Source: Mugil cephalus (taxonomy: Eukaryota > Chordata > Actinopteri > Mugiliformes > Mugilidae). From it: a stretch of 64,000 nt of DNA. The translations under genes and the position numbers were made by a program. Below, in pieces: positions 1-14,400 of this stretch. The stretch covers positions 14,553,001 through 14,617,000 of the forward strand of contig NC_061779.1 of assembly GCF_022458985.1 (NCBI RefSeq). The letters are read 5' to 3'. The notes under the pieces were generated by a model. It made no database searches, was not told the origin of the DNA, and was given only the letters and a program-made list of their open reading frames with translations. Every line of letters starts with the position of its first letter. The first letter of the stretch is position 1.

Positions 1-3000
1 AAGATGTGTGAACACACAAATAATCTTAGATGAACTTATAATTGTATAAAGTTCTAAAATGCACAAGAATTGTCGTGCAGCCCGGGCAAACAAAGGGAAC
101 CTTTTTTGTCGTTTTTGAGTGTAACAGTATGAGGCGATCCCCGTGCTTCCTCATTAGTCTGCAGAAGCACAGGGCCTTGAAGTACAGGGTGAGACAAAGG
201 CTGGATTCTCTCATACAGCAGAGAGCTCAGGCTGAAAGACAAATGAGAGCACGGCAATCAGGGGGATATACAAATTATTGGCGGGGGGGTGGATGTAAAG
301 TCAGACTATGGACAGCAGTCGTGAAACGAGTTAAGGCAGTCATACAGTTGCAATACTGAAGCAAATGCATCATATTAAACAGCAACTATTTCGACTTAAG
401 TCGTGCTATTGAATTGTATTGTACTGCACCATCTCTCATTCCTAGTCATTTGACTTCCCCATTATAGTCACTTTTATATATAATTTAATACAGTTAAACA
501 GAACATGTTCCACAGAACTACAGTTTAATATACAACTCATGTTAAACTACATTTTTTTTTTGCCCCCTATTAGCAGCTGTGATTGTGCACGTAACGGTCC
601 CAAGACAAAAGCATGGGGGCAGTTACACAACCAAAAGCGTTCTGCACAAAACGAGTCTCATTATAAAACATAATAACCCAATATCCAGTACCCAGGTTGC
701 TATGTTGTCCTCCTGCAGTAGAGCCTGATATAACATGGCAATTAAAATTCCTTTTGATACTAAACTGCAATCAAAAACTTTTTTTTTTTGAGGCCAGCGT
801 TTGAAGACGGCTCGTATCTGATTGACCCGAAGGCTTGTGCTGGTGCATCGCTCCTGTGCTCCTCGGCTGCAGGCTCCAAACGTCCTTCATTATCTGCCAT
901 TGATTAGCTTAGACTATCAAAACGCGCTTAGCAATCCAAGACGCTCTCCCTTTCGCGGTCCCTGCTAAGAGTTGCATTTCACCGTCGCTAATTCATTCGC
1001 GAAGCCGGTGAAGTATGAAAACATGACCAACAAGCTGTGCAATCTGTTTGCGTGACTACGGCTGCAGGCCATCTCCTCTAAATTGATCGTTGCCCTGAGA
1101 GGGGAACGGGATCGCCAACGCTGCTCTTCTCCTGTTCACTCCTCTCATTAGCGGGCCAGTCACCGCAGGGATATATTGCTCGGGCCGGGGTGTTTAATAT
1201 TCATGCTTTCAGGTGGAGCATAACCTCAGGGCTCCTCTCTGTTTCTCTTTGTCACACAATACATCCCAGACAGCACAATGGAGGCCTCAGCAGTCTGCTC
1301 CCGACACACTGACAGACTGCCTCCCTGCTCTCCATCCAGTCTACAAACACACACACAAAGAGACACGGGGGAATTTGAGAGGGCCATTTGGTTAGACAGA
1401 CCCAAACAAGCTGTACGCCTACATTTAGTGACCTAGACATTCCCATAACGCCACAAAAAAATAAAAAAATATTGATGATATTTATGAGAGAAAAAAAGTG
1501 TTTGTGTGCAAGGTCAAAAAAAAAGGAAAAAAAAAGAGTAATTTGGCATCTCGTCTTTGGCTAAGTTCCTTCACGAATGCCAGTAAGCACATGCGGGTCA
1601 GGCAGAGTTTAATTTCTATCTAATACTCTACTGCTGGAGTAACAGAGCTTCGTGTGAGGCAGCAACGAAACACAAGGATGAAGATTAAGGACCGCATCCA
1701 AAGGCTGCAACAAAGCGCGTGCCCTTTGCAGCGCTGGAAGGATGCACCAGCTCATTCACCATCAACACGAAAAGAGATGGAGAGAGTGTGACTGGCGAGA
1801 GGCTGCTCCCACATATCAGATCCCCGTGAAAGAGACAGGGGCTGTCCTGCCCTGCTCTGCTCTGCTGTATAGACAGACACCACAATGATGTAATCCTTAA
1901 TCGCAAGCAGCCATGCGCCACAGGTTCAGCCAATCGTGATGCTGGTAAACACAAGTGACGTTCTCCTGAGATTACTTCTCATGAAACATTCAGGCCTAGC
2001 ACACATTTTAATCATTCATATGAAGCATAGCAACAGTGTTAGCCACTGGTGGCTCCGAGCACACGCATGTACGCACGCTTTCATCCCTGGACACATTTTA
2101 AGACTAGCAGACCCTATGTTGGACACTTCCGATGTCCTCGCGATGTTAAGTGTCCGAGACATCTTTGACTACAAGACAACGTTGTTGTCCACAGCAGTCC
2201 AAAACCTGGCATCAGGCGCCTGTTTAGGCTTCTGCGTAAATTTTACGCCGCAACTACAGCGACAGCCCAAAGTTAACTTTATTATTTACATTTTAATGCA
2301 TCATGCGAATCCTTCACTCGCAAGCTTGAAGTACATAAAATGGCAAGTTGTGTAGACAACTTGCCATTCAAGAGTCACACGTCATGACAATACCACTGCG
2401 GGGACAACTGTTACTGTCTACCAGCGACTGATGTTAAAAGTTAGCAAGCTAACGACCAGGTCGCTTAATACTGGGAATGCAAAGGTGAGGAATATCAACA
2501 TTATGTTGATTTCAAGTTGCATACAGTTTCAAGTGAATCGTACGTCCTAGCTGCTGGGATTTACGGTCTTTGCTCTTTGCTGTCACACAAATACTGGAAA
2601 CGGGTATCGATGTTTTGCTTTAAAGTCTGACGCGGAAATACGCAATGTATCTTGTGTGTGGCCTCCTTGTTGTTTCCACATTTCGATGTAACAGCACATG
2701 AACACGTGCCGTGAAACTTGATCACTTGAATCCACTGTATCTGTACTAGTGCCAAACATTTACTGTATGAGTTACTGTACACGTAGCTCTGAGTGCACTT
2801 TATGATTTTTGAGTACTCTCCATGTGAGCTTTAGCAAAGCCAAGAGTCTGCAATGCCACAGAAACGCGGTCTAGAATATCTATAACAACAATAACATCAC
2901 AGGAATTACAAGACTGAATGTGTGTCAAGGGAGCAGTGGGACAGTCCTAGGATAACTGATGTGGACAAACACGTCACCTCACAACCAGTGCCCTCCGACG

Positions 3001-5636
3001 GCATTCGGGAAATAAATTACCTCCCTGGGACCGCTTACAGCCAAGTCTTTGTCAGCGGTATTGGAACAGGAATCCTGACCACTGAGTGATCTCACGTTTT
3101 GTTAAGAGTCCCCCTTAGCAACAGCTGTCATGCTGGTACTATGAGTCAAAGTAAAGCGCCCCACAAAACAACCGGGCTACCATCCCCCGGCCCTCTTCTC
3201 ACCGGCATGTCAGCACATCTTAGGAGAACTTGTGCAGCATTGATCTTTCTCGCTGGTGTGGAGAAAGCATGAGAGCCCTGTGCTCTCTAATATTTACCTT
3301 AGTGTTTATTTGTAATGCGGCACAAGTGACACAGCCCCTGAAAGCTGGTGGTTTCCTTCAACAAAACAGTTATTAGAAAAAAAAGTGAAAAAAGGCTTTC
3401 ACAGGATGTGGGCTGTAATTAACTCTGTATCAGGAGTAGACGCTGTGCTTCTAATAAATTAAAAATACAACAACATAACAAGGGCGGTTTTCTTGCATGC
3501 AATGCATTTAAGCTGGTGAAAAGTATGGTCTGGGTCTTCCATTATAACACGCCGCCAAACTATTATGTGAAACAGAGAGTATTTCGATGTGTTTGTGATC
3601 AAAATCTGACAAAATAAAGCTGAAACAATGCTCGTTATAGTATTTCTTCGCATTTATTTATCCGTTATTCTGAAATGGCCAAAGTGAGAGGCGCCGCTAA
3701 TTCACAAGCTAACACTCTGCAGCATGGCATTAAAAAATCACAGAGCAGCAGAGGCCTTGGGGCAAAAGAGGATTCCAGGCACTTCCATCAACCTGCAGCT
3801 CCAGAGCTAAATCTACACAACTGTGTAATGATGTAAGTGCTCACTTTTCCTCCCCCAAAGATACTGGAAAGATCTATAATTCATTACAGCAAAACTTAAC
3901 TTACATACATTACAGCTGCCACTCCTTCAAAAAGAAACACAGAAAAAGAAAGACACATACCCTGACCTTACTGCTACTGCTTTGCATCGGTGCATGCTTA
4001 TTTTGTGCTTCTAATTCCTGCCGAAGGTGGCTTTCTTATGCGGACACCACGGGGGATGTCAGTGTCACTGAATAATTGCAAACTGGTTCAATGTCAGAGA
4101 ATGGAAGGACGCTAACCTGAGCCAGGGGAAATTCTGAATGCGGAGGACATTAAAAAGTTTAGGGAAAGGGTCAGAGTGTAATGGAAACACGTCTGGAGAG
4201 AATAAAACCAGCATTCTGGAAACAGAACAGGTGAAAGAGAAGGACAGAGAGACTGAAACACAAAAGAGAGACAGACTGGGAATATGCAAGTAGCCTCTTA
4301 CTTTGCATTCACTAGTCTGTGTCCTGGTATCCTAGGTGATTTTGGTTTTTGGCAGGCCATGAAGCCTGAAAGGAAGGAAGGGCAAAGTTTGAACTGAAAG
4401 AGGAACACGCACCGGCGATGTGGCTAGTTAGGAGGATTATCCTGCTCCCCGCCAGAGCCAGGTTAGGCAGAAAGATAATCGGGATGCCAGACAGTCACAG
4501 CAGAGCTAGAGCATTCTCCTCTTTCACTCCACTCCCCTCCTTCCAACCCTATAGGTGACGTCAGCCACCCAGACCACACGACTCTCTGCTGCAAACAGCA
4601 CACCTGCTGGCTTCGCAGCCCATCTGGCCCAGCTCCATGCCTGGCTCTGCTCTCCAAGCACAAATGCAGGTCTGTTTACAACCTGGGCACACAGTCACGA
4701 TCCTACGGTAATTGTACTATCCGTTTCACACTCGCCCGTGAGTGGAGGGAAAGACGAGCCACTGGAATACGGCCTGCTGTAGACTACAGATATTAAAATG
4801 ACAAGAAATGGTGCGTGTCTTATTAATGTTTCTTTGTTCCACATTGCAGGTTAAATGGCTCCTTTTAGGGTGCCTGCTTACATCTCGTCACTACAACGGC
4901 ATCCACAATTTTGCAATTGAAGTGACAGGACCCCCTCCTCTACTTTTTATGAAAAGCATGAACATAAAACGGCACAATCATCAAAGCAAGACTTGTACTA
5001 GTGAGACAAAAGGCAGAGAAATGCGCTTTCAGCATCAACATCAGAACCTAGATTTGTTTTAAGTTTCAAAGGAATGAGTCCACCCAATGACAATATGAAG
5101 AGATTCACTGAAGTCAAGGCTCATTTTAAGGAGGGAATGCCAACACATGGACATAAAACTGAATTTTGCATTAGCATCACATGGCACATGAGTGGAACTT
5201 TGCAGACATGCTTGAAGTGCACGAGCAGCAACACAACACTGGAGCAGCTATGGTGACACCATGCTCCAGATTACAACCTGGCTACGAGACAAACTGATAT
5301 CTGAGAACAACACTCATTTGAAAGGGGATAACGTGATTTACAGGAATCCCACCAACCTGAGCTCCCTAAAAACCTCAAATCCTGCCACTCAAATTCTCTG
5401 ATGGTGCAGGCAGTAGGAGGTAGTGTGAGGGAAAATGTCTCTGATTCAGGCTCATACTGTTACACATTCTTTTTTATTTATTTATTTTTTTTTTTTACAA
5501 TTTCTCTTGGTTGGCACCAGCACTCGGGCATGCAAACACTTGCTGTCCCCCTGCCTGCCAGGTCACACACAAGCACGATCGCAGCGATCTCCGGTGCTCT
5601 GCGGAGTGAATAAACAGTGGTCGACAGGTGACTAAC
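1..5636 (-). other. frmd5 intron 1 (5' part)
   Basis: This stretch follows the frmd5 exon 1 donor and shows no convincing exon. Small open frames are scattered through it, but none has a recognisable domain, flanking splice sites or codon bias. It is moderately AT-rich with several homopolymer runs, for example the T-run near 5485-5497. A long first intron is normal for FRMD5 and may contain enhancers, but none can be assigned from this sequence alone. Confidence 0.75.
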
Positions 5637-5738
5637 CTGAATGGTGCACGTATATTCCGTATCATCCAGCAGTCTGACCGTGCAGCTGTATTCCCGCTCG
5701 AGATTCCTGATGCTGCCACTCATAAATCGGCTCAACAT
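5637..5738 (-). CDS. frmd5: frmd5, first coding exon (partial gene)
   Basis: This exon encodes 34 residues that begin MLSRFMSGS and continue with [13 protein letters not shown]. They match the N-terminus of FERM domain-containing protein 5, a membrane-skeleton adaptor that binds integrin and p120-catenin and influences cell adhesion. The exon ends CAG at 5637, followed by a GTTAGT donor at 5636-5631. Only the start of the FERM F1 lobe is present; the rest of the gene lies beyond the left edge. The ATG at 5738-5736 is taken as the start because the family begins with the same residues. Seen: the near-identical N-terminus and the donor. Known: FRMD5 family identity. Whether this is the a or b paralogue cannot be told from 34 residues. 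Confidence 0.9.
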
Positions 5739-6070
5739 CTTCTCAGAGGATCGCCGCTCTGCTTCGGCAGGACCAGAACAATAAACTCAACACCAGCGTG
5801 CAAGTGAATGTCACATTGAACGCGTTCCCCGGTCCCCTGAGCGACCAGCAGCCACAAATCCGTCCGCCGCGCCGTGCACCATGGTCGTCCCGTTAAGTTG
5901 TCCGTGCTGCGGGCCCGCGCTGAGAGCAGGATCCGAGGATGCCCGCATCCACATCCAGAGACAGCTCAGTCCTGCTGTGTGTCTGCGGTCGAGTCGAGGA
6001 TTATCTCCCTCACCATTCACCGCCGCCACTTGAGCAGGCGGGCGGGTCCCAACGAAAACTGACGTCAAAG
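5739..6070 (-). promoter_or_regulatory. frmd5 5' UTR and CpG-rich promoter
   Basis: Immediately upstream of the frmd5 start codon the sequence becomes rich in CpG (many CG dinucleotides between 5820 and 6065), in contrast with the AT-rich flanks. No TATA box is evident. This is the expected picture of a CpG-island promoter firing to the left. The transcription start cannot be placed from the sequence. Confidence 0.6.
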
Positions 6071-6477
6071 TGAACCAACGGGGGTGTGTGGGTTTTTTTT
6101 TTCTTCTTCAGTATTTTGATTACAGAATTGTTTTCCCTGAGCCACAGTTTCCCCACGATATCTATCTTTCTATCCATGGAGGAAATTTTTAAAATCAGTT
6201 TGTGAAATATCTTCAATTTACTTAAAAACTAACAACCCTTTAGTGTCGGCTCCACTAGGGGGCAGTAGTGCCCCTTTATTCAGTGTGGCCCCTCACCTAA
6301 GAAAAGCGTGTTATTGTTTTCCTCTGTTGTCGTCATCACCTCTAATCACAGGCTGCAGCTCCATTTTTTATTATTACTACTGAAGTGAACTGAAGAAATC
6401 TTGTGTTTGGCATGCCACATTGATGTATGGATAGATCCTTTTCTGCCACAACCAGAAGGTTAACATCTGTTATAAAT

Positions 6478-6863
6478 TACGCAGATCAGGCATAACATTA
6501 TGACCACTGAGAGGTGAAGTAAATAACAATGACTATCATGTGACAATACAATGTTCTGCTTGTGAAACTTTTGGACCTGGCATTTGCTTAGACATCCACC
6601 ACCCACCTAGACCAGACCAAGTGCCCCCACCCCACAGCAGTGACACTCCTTGATGGCAGCAGCCATCCCCAGCAGGATGAAGCCTGACACAGACACAGAC
6701 AAACATGAAAACCAGCATAAGGTGTTGACCTGGCCTCCAAATTAGCTGATCAAGTATCTGTGGGATGTACTGAAACAAGCCTGATCCACATTGGCCCTTT
6801 TCCTCAACCCACAGGACCAAAAGACAATTAAGAAGGTGGTCATAATGTTATTCCTGATTGGTA
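6478..6863 (+). mobile_element. Tc1-like DNA transposon, internally deleted copy
   Basis: The ends are inverted repeats: CAGGCATAACATTATGACCA on the left and its diverged complement on the right (6838-6860). Between them lies plus-strand sequence resembling the C-terminal part of a Tc1-family transposase, around the segment that normally reads EHLWDVLD. About 385 bp remain of an element of roughly 1.3 kb or more, so this is a dead deletion derivative. Copies of the same family lie at 52561-53190 and 56332-56712. Family assignment is from recalled teleost repeats. Confidence 0.75.
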
Positions 6864-7433
6864 CTGGATGTACTATTTAGTAAATTTATAAGCAGCATGC
6901 AGTGTTCTTAGTGTCACTCATTCCAAAAATATTATTTGGAGTGTGTGCTGTGAGGAGCAATTTTTTAAGCAACACCAGAGCATAAACCATTTCGAAACTA
7001 AGCTGCTGGCATAAGGTAAATCCTTTGTTAAGGAACCCACAGCTAAAACCACTGACCTCAGGCGTAGTATGTCAGTGTCCAGTACCTCATTAAATGTGTT
7101 GCACTGCCACCTGCTGGTCACATGCCGTCATTGTGTCTTTATATGTCGCCAGGGCCTATTTGTGTATGACACCTGAGACGTCTTAATGCAATCCTCCCGG
7201 GGGGTGCACGGTGAATTGTGCTGTGGTTAGACCACGTTTAAAAAATGCAGCCGGCGCTCCGTTGCCTTAACACGTCAGTTAAATTGAGAAAATACATGGA
7301 TGATGTGGTGAGGCTTGCCAAAAGAAATCTGGTACGGCAGATTAAACACTGATTTAGTTTAAATGTGCGTCATCCCGGACAATAGTGTGCTTTTATGTTA
7401 ATCATCTCTAAAATAAACACCCCGTTAATTGAT

Positions 7434-7505
7434 TGCCGTGACCCGGATTCGAACCGGGGTTGCTGCGGCCACAACGCAGAGTACTAACCACTATACGATC
7501 ACGGC
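7434..7505 (-). tRNA. tRNA-His (anticodon GTG)
   Basis: A 72-nt cloverleaf is present on the minus strand. The acceptor stem pairs GCCGTGA with TCACGGC, the B box is GGTTCGAATCC (7455-7445), and the anticodon loop is TTGTGGC with GTG at 7472-7470. The sequence is almost identical to vertebrate tRNA-His genes. The discriminator base is A as printed (7434). The extra 5' G of mature tRNA-His is added after transcription. There is no intron. A TTTT terminator lies about 20 nt downstream at 7413-7410, so the gene looks functional. Confidence 0.97.
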
Positions 7506-8183
7506 GAGCTAACGGTGACTGGTGGCACGGGGCAAAACACCGTGAATAAAAATGCGGATGGAAAGATAATGCAGCATGTATTTATTATAATAATAATGTC
7601 CCCACACCTCTCAAACGTACAGTCACTTGAAGTGTCTTTCTCAAGTCCATCAAGGAGAAGCCAATGAAACACTCAGTCAGTGAGAAATGTTTAACCTTTT
7701 TCTTAGTACAGCTTCACCTCAGTTCTGAGAGGTTGGTGGGTTTCCACACATGAACTGTCTGCTTCAAGTCCTTCAACAGCATTTCTATTTGATTAAGGCC
7801 AGGACTTTGATTTGGCAATTTCAAAACATTAATTTTGTTCACATATGTAAGATTGACTTATTTGCTTCAACAAAGAAATGCACAATATTATTGTGTAGTA
7901 TACTATTTATATTATGCTATTTTTTGAAGAGGAACTGTACATGTTCTGCATCCTCACATAGACTACTTGCGGATGATTAAATTTAGTTAGCACGCACTTT
8001 CGTCAAATGTACCATTCACACACTTTCCATTTTCTCATTCATCATGCTTAAATATAAGCCTGTCACTGTGTATGTTATACAGTATGTAGTCTGACTAACA
8101 TTTCCCTTGAAAAGGCAGTTGCACTGTTTGAAACTTAAATAACATATAGACATCTTGAGAAAATAATGATGAAAGTTGTAGTC
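7506..8183. other. intergenic, no gene seen
   Basis: This AT-rich spacer lies between the tRNA gene and the 3' end of the paracaspase gene. I see no exon, RNA gene or clear repeat in it. Confidence 0.6.
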
Positions 8184-8189
8184 TTTATT
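8184..8189 (-). terminator. poly(A) signal of the paracaspase gene
   Basis: The minus strand reads AATAAA about 285 nt beyond the stop codon at 8473. The intervening 3' UTR contains a run of more than 20 T (plus strand, 8272-8296). Confidence 0.6.
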
Positions 8190-8472
8190 AGATAAATTAT
8201 TGATAGTAATGTTTGATAAATTAGGCCAGCCAGCTTGCCACTGACTGAAAAAGTGTCATACGCAAATAATGTTTTTTTTTTTTTTTTTTTTTTTTTGTTA
8301 AGTATTATACAATTTATGATGAAATCACTGTTAATGTACTGGGCTAGTAACATAAACCTCAGTCACTGAATTGCTTATTGATTATCATCATTAATCAACA
8401 GACAAGTAGATGATCAGCATCTGTTAAGAAAAAAAATCTTACTGGTATTTACAAAGGTAGGAGCGGAAAGGT

Positions 8473-11400
8473 CTAATGCCAAAGAGCAAAGTCTTGTAGT
8501 TCAGTCTCGTCGTTCTCTTCAGGTTCATTGCTCCGTGTAGTTGCAGTTTTAGCAGCACACACTGCCTTCCTGGTGAAAGGGCGACATGGACCAGCCACGG
8601 CCTGTTGGAGCAGGGGTTTGCTGCGAGAGATTTTGCCCATACTTTGAGCACAAGCACCTTCTTCTTTCTTGTCTTTTACTGCACGATTCCTCCTGTACAG
8701 TTTACAGGAGGCCACCAGAGGCGTTCCTATGTCCACCTGCTGGCTTTCAGTCAGACGCAGCTTACTGTCGGTATGGGTATAGTGTAGATCCACTTTGATG
8801 ACAAGCGATTCCTGATAAAAGACAAACAAAATGCATTTTTTGTAAAGATGTAAACACTTCACATAGGAACTGAACTGCGACACATACTACATACAGCATA
8901 CAGTAGAACAACACCACATGATACAGTTTGGTAATACAAATACAATTTGAAAATGAAAACATAGTTGAATCAACAGCTCTCTCAATCATGTTAAACAAGA
9001 GCACAGTACCATAGCCGTCATGAAGCTAAGATTTAGTGCAGGGCTGTTAAATTCGAATAGATCTGTTTCCAACTATTGAAGATAATGAATTGGCCAGTGA
9101 GTGCATACCTTTAGTTTCTGAAGAGAACACAGTCTTAGAATACAGTCTGGGTTATCCACGTTCTGTAAATGTAGAGAGTCCATTTCCTCTGACCTGTCAG
9201 GCCTTGAAAATATGTCTTCCAGTGCCTAAGGATTCAAACAATAGACAATTGTAATAGTTTATAACATACAACCTGTTAAACAAAACAAATAAACGCCTCT
9301 TCTGTTTAGAGAAAGCTCTCGAACCGGTTAATAAATCTCCCAGTAGATGTCAGTGTGGTCCAAGAAACTGTACTCCAACTGAGGCACACATTGCGCAAGA
9401 GAAGCACAGCACACCACTACTTCCTGACTGGCCTGCGATTGCAGCAGGCTGGAAGCCTATTTATGGGCATGACTTCCTCAGACATGTGAAACGTGGGTGT
9501 GAATGCGCTTAATTGTGAAATTCCTGATGGGTGATGGAAACTGATAGCACCGTACCGTGAGCAATGTGGAATTTATGATGTAGGTAGAGTTTACCATTAG
9601 TAAGCCCAATGTTGGAGGTTATTAACTTTTTTAAAAAAAGAAAGTCAGGCTACAGTGTGGCGCCTGAAGACAGGAGGCAGCTATGAACAGCTCTAAATGT
9701 GATATTTCTTTCTTATACCGCGTTTTGCTTCTCTATCAAATGCCATGTACACAAATGCCACTGTGCAGATGCTTGGCCTTCGCATCGGGATGACAGCAAA
9801 GCTTGACAGAATGACACTTTAGAGCAAAAATAAATATTTACCGGCAGACTGCTTAGAATGACAGTGCAGTCCTGTGTATGGGGGCCCGTAGTCTTTACTG
9901 TGGCAAACGCTACCAAGACGTTCGAGAACAAAGCTGAGAAGCTGAGTTCCACTTCGACGCCACAAAGAAACATCAGACGCTTCTTCCGTGGTAGATCTGA
10001 AACGAGACATGATAAAAAGAATCAGGCTAAAACAGAATACTGCGACACCTCTCTGGTATTTGATTTCAGTGATAGGACCATGGATTTCGCACAGCCACCT
10101 AACCACATTAGGTACTTTTTTCTCTGTTAATTAAAGCCGCAGACATTTATCTGTCTGGCCTCATGGAGACTTGGGAGAGGCTCACATCAGTCCACAGTAT
10201 CACGATTAACTTTCACAAGAGGGTTTAGTAAATTTGAGGAAGCCCGAGGTGTCGGTGACAACTTCCTTCCATTAAACAGGAAAATAGGCTTTGTCAAAAT
10301 GAACCAGTTCCCTGTTTCGATTAATGAAAAAACAATGAGTAGCTGTTCTTGAATGGTGCGGAAATAATCACGTTAAACCACAGCGCCTATGCTTGGTTTG
10401 TCACATGCTGTAGTGTGGGGATATGAGCAAGAACAATATCTCACTCACACACTCAGAAAAGAAAGAGAAGTGTGGTTTATTCAATGGAAAATAAACCGTT
10501 TGATGTGTGTTTAAACATTTACATATCCGGTCGCTTGACGCGGCCTTACATGGAACTTCAAAAACGGAAAAGAAAAAACAAAACGTGGAGTTTGAGGTGA
10601 GTTCTTCTTTCCTCACCATTCGCTTGTCTCCAGCAGACATCTCGTAGATGTAGTTCCTTTGTGTGGCCAGTGGTCCGAACTTTATCTGCAAGGGATCGGG
10701 GTTCCTTCAGGGTGTGTTTAATCTCCACAGCCTGCTTGCCTGTGACAAGAGGGTCTCTGCCCAGATCTGTCGTAGAGAAATGGAGAAAGGGCAGGTAAAT
10801 ATGACGGCAAAACCAGAGCAACATTTACATTTCATCGACAGGCAAAATCTACAGCATTAACTCCTGTTTTGATTATGGGACTGTCAGCGTTTTGCAATTA
10901 GAAATAGTGGGGGATGAGAGAAGCTTAGAAGAAAAATAATCAGATCCACATGGATGGTTTTGAGGGACTTGGGGAAATTCGGGGACAAAAAAGATAAGAA
11001 ATTCATAATTGGCTGAACTTAAGTGGTTTTGGAAAAACCCTTTCTTCACAAGAAACAAAGTGGGAATAATTAAAAAATGCACAGTGGATAGGCCAGTCCG
11101 CACCAAAATGATGATTAAAGGATTTGACATTGTAGAACGTTCGCATTTTTTGCCTGGACTGGCCAGGACGCCGTGATGTCAGGTTTGGGAATTTCTGAGT
11201 CATTCCCCAAGTTGTCGCTTTCAAATGAAAAACAGTAAAAGGAGTAGTAGGGAGTAGGGAGTAGGGAGTAGAGAAGTAAAAGGAACAAACTCTTCTGAAA
11301 CCACCGGCACACGTGTTCATCCAAACGCGTCCACGGACCTCACAGACAAACAGGTTTCTATCAGCGGGGTGCCCTGTCCTGCTAGCACTGATTTGCGAGT

Positions 11401-14400
11401 GGACCCATGAGAGCAGTGCCCAAACGGCAGAGCAGCTGTCTCGCACTCCGCAGCTCTCGGGTTTCTTGCTGTTCCCTTGCCAACAGTGTGAATTTCCCAA
11501 GAATGAGGTCACATGCAGGAGGTACCTCAAAAAAATTATCCCACCAGAGGACCATTTAACAGACAAACAAGACAGGACAACTCGATAACTCCTCGCTCCC
11601 GCTCGGTCACAACTTTCGGGGCGAGTCTTCAGTAAACAACATTTGAGTGAGCTGCCAGTGAACATAAAACTTGCTGCAATCCTTCCAACACTCCAAAGCA
11701 CAATCCGTTCCTTCCTGTTCTGCTTTCCCTGGATCTACAACTGTCAACTTACAGTATTAAATTCCCGAGAAAAGCTTTTATATATATATCATATATATAT
11801 TATTTTCCTTTTCATTTACTGTATGCCCACCATAAAGTCCACTTTTTTTTTTTGATTAATCTCGATGCATTTATTTTATTATTTTAAATGCTTACCCTCA
11901 GACACCTTCTCTAAGACGTGCGTGACCTTCTCAGACTCTAGGATGTGCATGTTCAAGTACTTCGTGAAGATTCCAGTACTTTTCCCTCCATCCTGGACCT
12001 CAAAGGCTTCAGCATCTTCGCATCTGCAATTGTTAATGAAGGAAATATTATGCAACCACAGATAACGAGGCCGCTTCTGTTAATTCTACAGCGAGATGGC
12101 TGATAAGGAAAGAGACGTCCCTGACAAACATCCCCTACGTCATGGACCAGTAATAATTGCAATCAGTGTTGGTTTGGCTGATGTCTTCGCAGTCATTTAC
12201 TATATACACAATACCAACTAACAAAGAATACATACGTGGCATAACCATAAACCGTGTTCCCACTGGGTCCTAGTGGCATGATGGCTGAGGGTATGCAGCT
12301 CTGGTTGTACCTACAGAAAGTGAAATCCAGTTTTAGAAGAATGAAGCCTAATAACTTGCATTATAGAACTGATTTGTGCATAACAATAGAATAAAAAAAA
12401 ATAACAACAGACAAATAAAAAATCATGTTTTACCGTCCTCTTGTAAAAACAGGAATTAATAACAGCACTTACCATTTTCTACATGTATCGAGGAGGATTA
12501 CACTCAACGCAGTCTGCTTCTCCTGCATACTGAGCATGATTCTCTGCACACAGACACAGTTTTCAGTTCGGTACGGTTGCGGAGCTTCCACCGGCACCAG
12601 GTAATTCCTCCCGGCGTGCTCATATCCATGACCCGCATAGTAGAAAAGGCCTGTCAAGAGTAATATAACGCACATCCAGTTAAGCACCGCAAGGCCCGAG
12701 AGAAATGCATCGAGCACATTTCACACAACCTGTTTCACACCTTTACAGCACAGTATGTTTCAAAACACATCGGCATTTGAAATATTCCTGTCTCTGTTTC
12801 GCTGTTAACAAAAGAAAGAGAGAATCGCAACAGAGAGTATCATTCTGATGCGATGTCTCTTTTCTGATCCCTGTTTTAAATACATCTTTAACACAATCTC
12901 ATATCACCCAAGTGTGCACTCCGCTGCTGCTTAATAATAGTACTGGTCTACTTCCCCTGAACAATATGGAGAGTTTACACGTTCATTCATACTTCACAAC
13001 ACTACAGATGACTATCAAATACAGACAGAAATAACTCTAGCGCACTCATGTCTGAACATTACATAAATACTATGTAAAACTTGCTCTCTCAAAGGGCCAA
13101 AAGCATTCAGGATGTGACACACTCACTTCTCTTTACTCTTGATCAACTCGTGGCCACGGCACGTGTCGGGGGTTTAATTCAAGACAGAGGAACAAAATGC
13201 GTATGAACAAATTATGCTCACCGTAAACTCCTTTGTCAAGGAGCTGGACAAACTTTTCAATAGCAGCCAGCATCTCCTCCCTGGTGAGATCCAGCAAGGA
13301 GACCACCCTGAAGTGAAGATGCTGCAGGAGGTTGGCCAGCTTGTGTACATCCATAACAGGGGCCATCAAGCCCGGATGGTTGGAGTAATTCAGGTTGCCA
13401 ATGAGTAGGGCAACTTTATCAGTGGCTAAAGGACAGATCAAAGTAGAATTGTAAATATTGCAATATAAGGAAATTTTACTACATACTGTGATTTGCTCTC
13501 CCTCCCACTAAAATAGCATGAAACTGTGTTTCTTTCTATAAAACTGTACCTGTTGGAGCGGCAAGAGGAAGCTGATCATTTTGCACTGGAAGATATAAAA
13601 AAAAGGACAAAATAAGTATTTGCTAAGTACAGTTCTTTATTCTGGCATGTACACGTACATATTCACTGAATATTCACTAAATAAAGTTATAAACAAATGA
13701 AAAAAAAAAAAGCACTGGTTTCACTTTGCATCACTTTCCTGTTTTGTGTCTAATGCTCAGACCAAGCACTACTCTGGAGTCAAACTACTTCCTTTTTAGT
13801 CTGTAGAAATGGGAAAGTACCTCCAGCATAATGGAAACAAAAGCACCGGAGCTAAATCAGTGGAATTGTAGGAGTGTGAAGAAAATCAGTTTTTCTTTAC
13901 ACACTTTTCATTAGAAATGAAGGAAGTAAAGTCAGAGGAAAATACAACACTCAAAGTGGGAAAAGACAGACTTCCACAGTACAAATTAAAGTTTTAGATG
14001 CGGCTTACCGACGTCAACGTCGACGGGCTCGCTCCACCTCTCCGCTAGCACGTTAGATACCGAACACAGGTACGATCCTCCGTGTTCGGCTGTTGCACAG
14101 TCAATCTAAAAACAGATTGTTATTGTAGATTATTACCATTATTTGTCTTACCGGTCATTCCCTCAAGTGCATGTGTACCACAAATCATACTTTTGGTAAA
14201 ATATTAACCAACTTTTTGTGAATATTGTTCACAGTGGACACAAGAATGATACAGTAAATGATGATATTGTGTACACAATTGCTATCAGCAGTGAGTCAAT
14301 AAACACTCGCTTGCCATTGTTGCTCACCTGCAGTGTGTCACTAGTCTGGTTGAGCAGTGGCTGCCCATTTCTGTACCACTGGTAGTGTGGAGCAGGAATG

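Noticed and set aside
1936-2355. A 139-codon open frame in the frmd5 intron
   Set aside because: No homology that I recognise and no splice context; the surrounding sequence looks like ordinary intron.
11003-11701. A 232-codon open frame on the minus strand in the paracaspase gene
   Set aside because: It lies within the intron between exons 12023-11896 and 10766-10617, which join in phase. It has no recognisable domain or codon signature.
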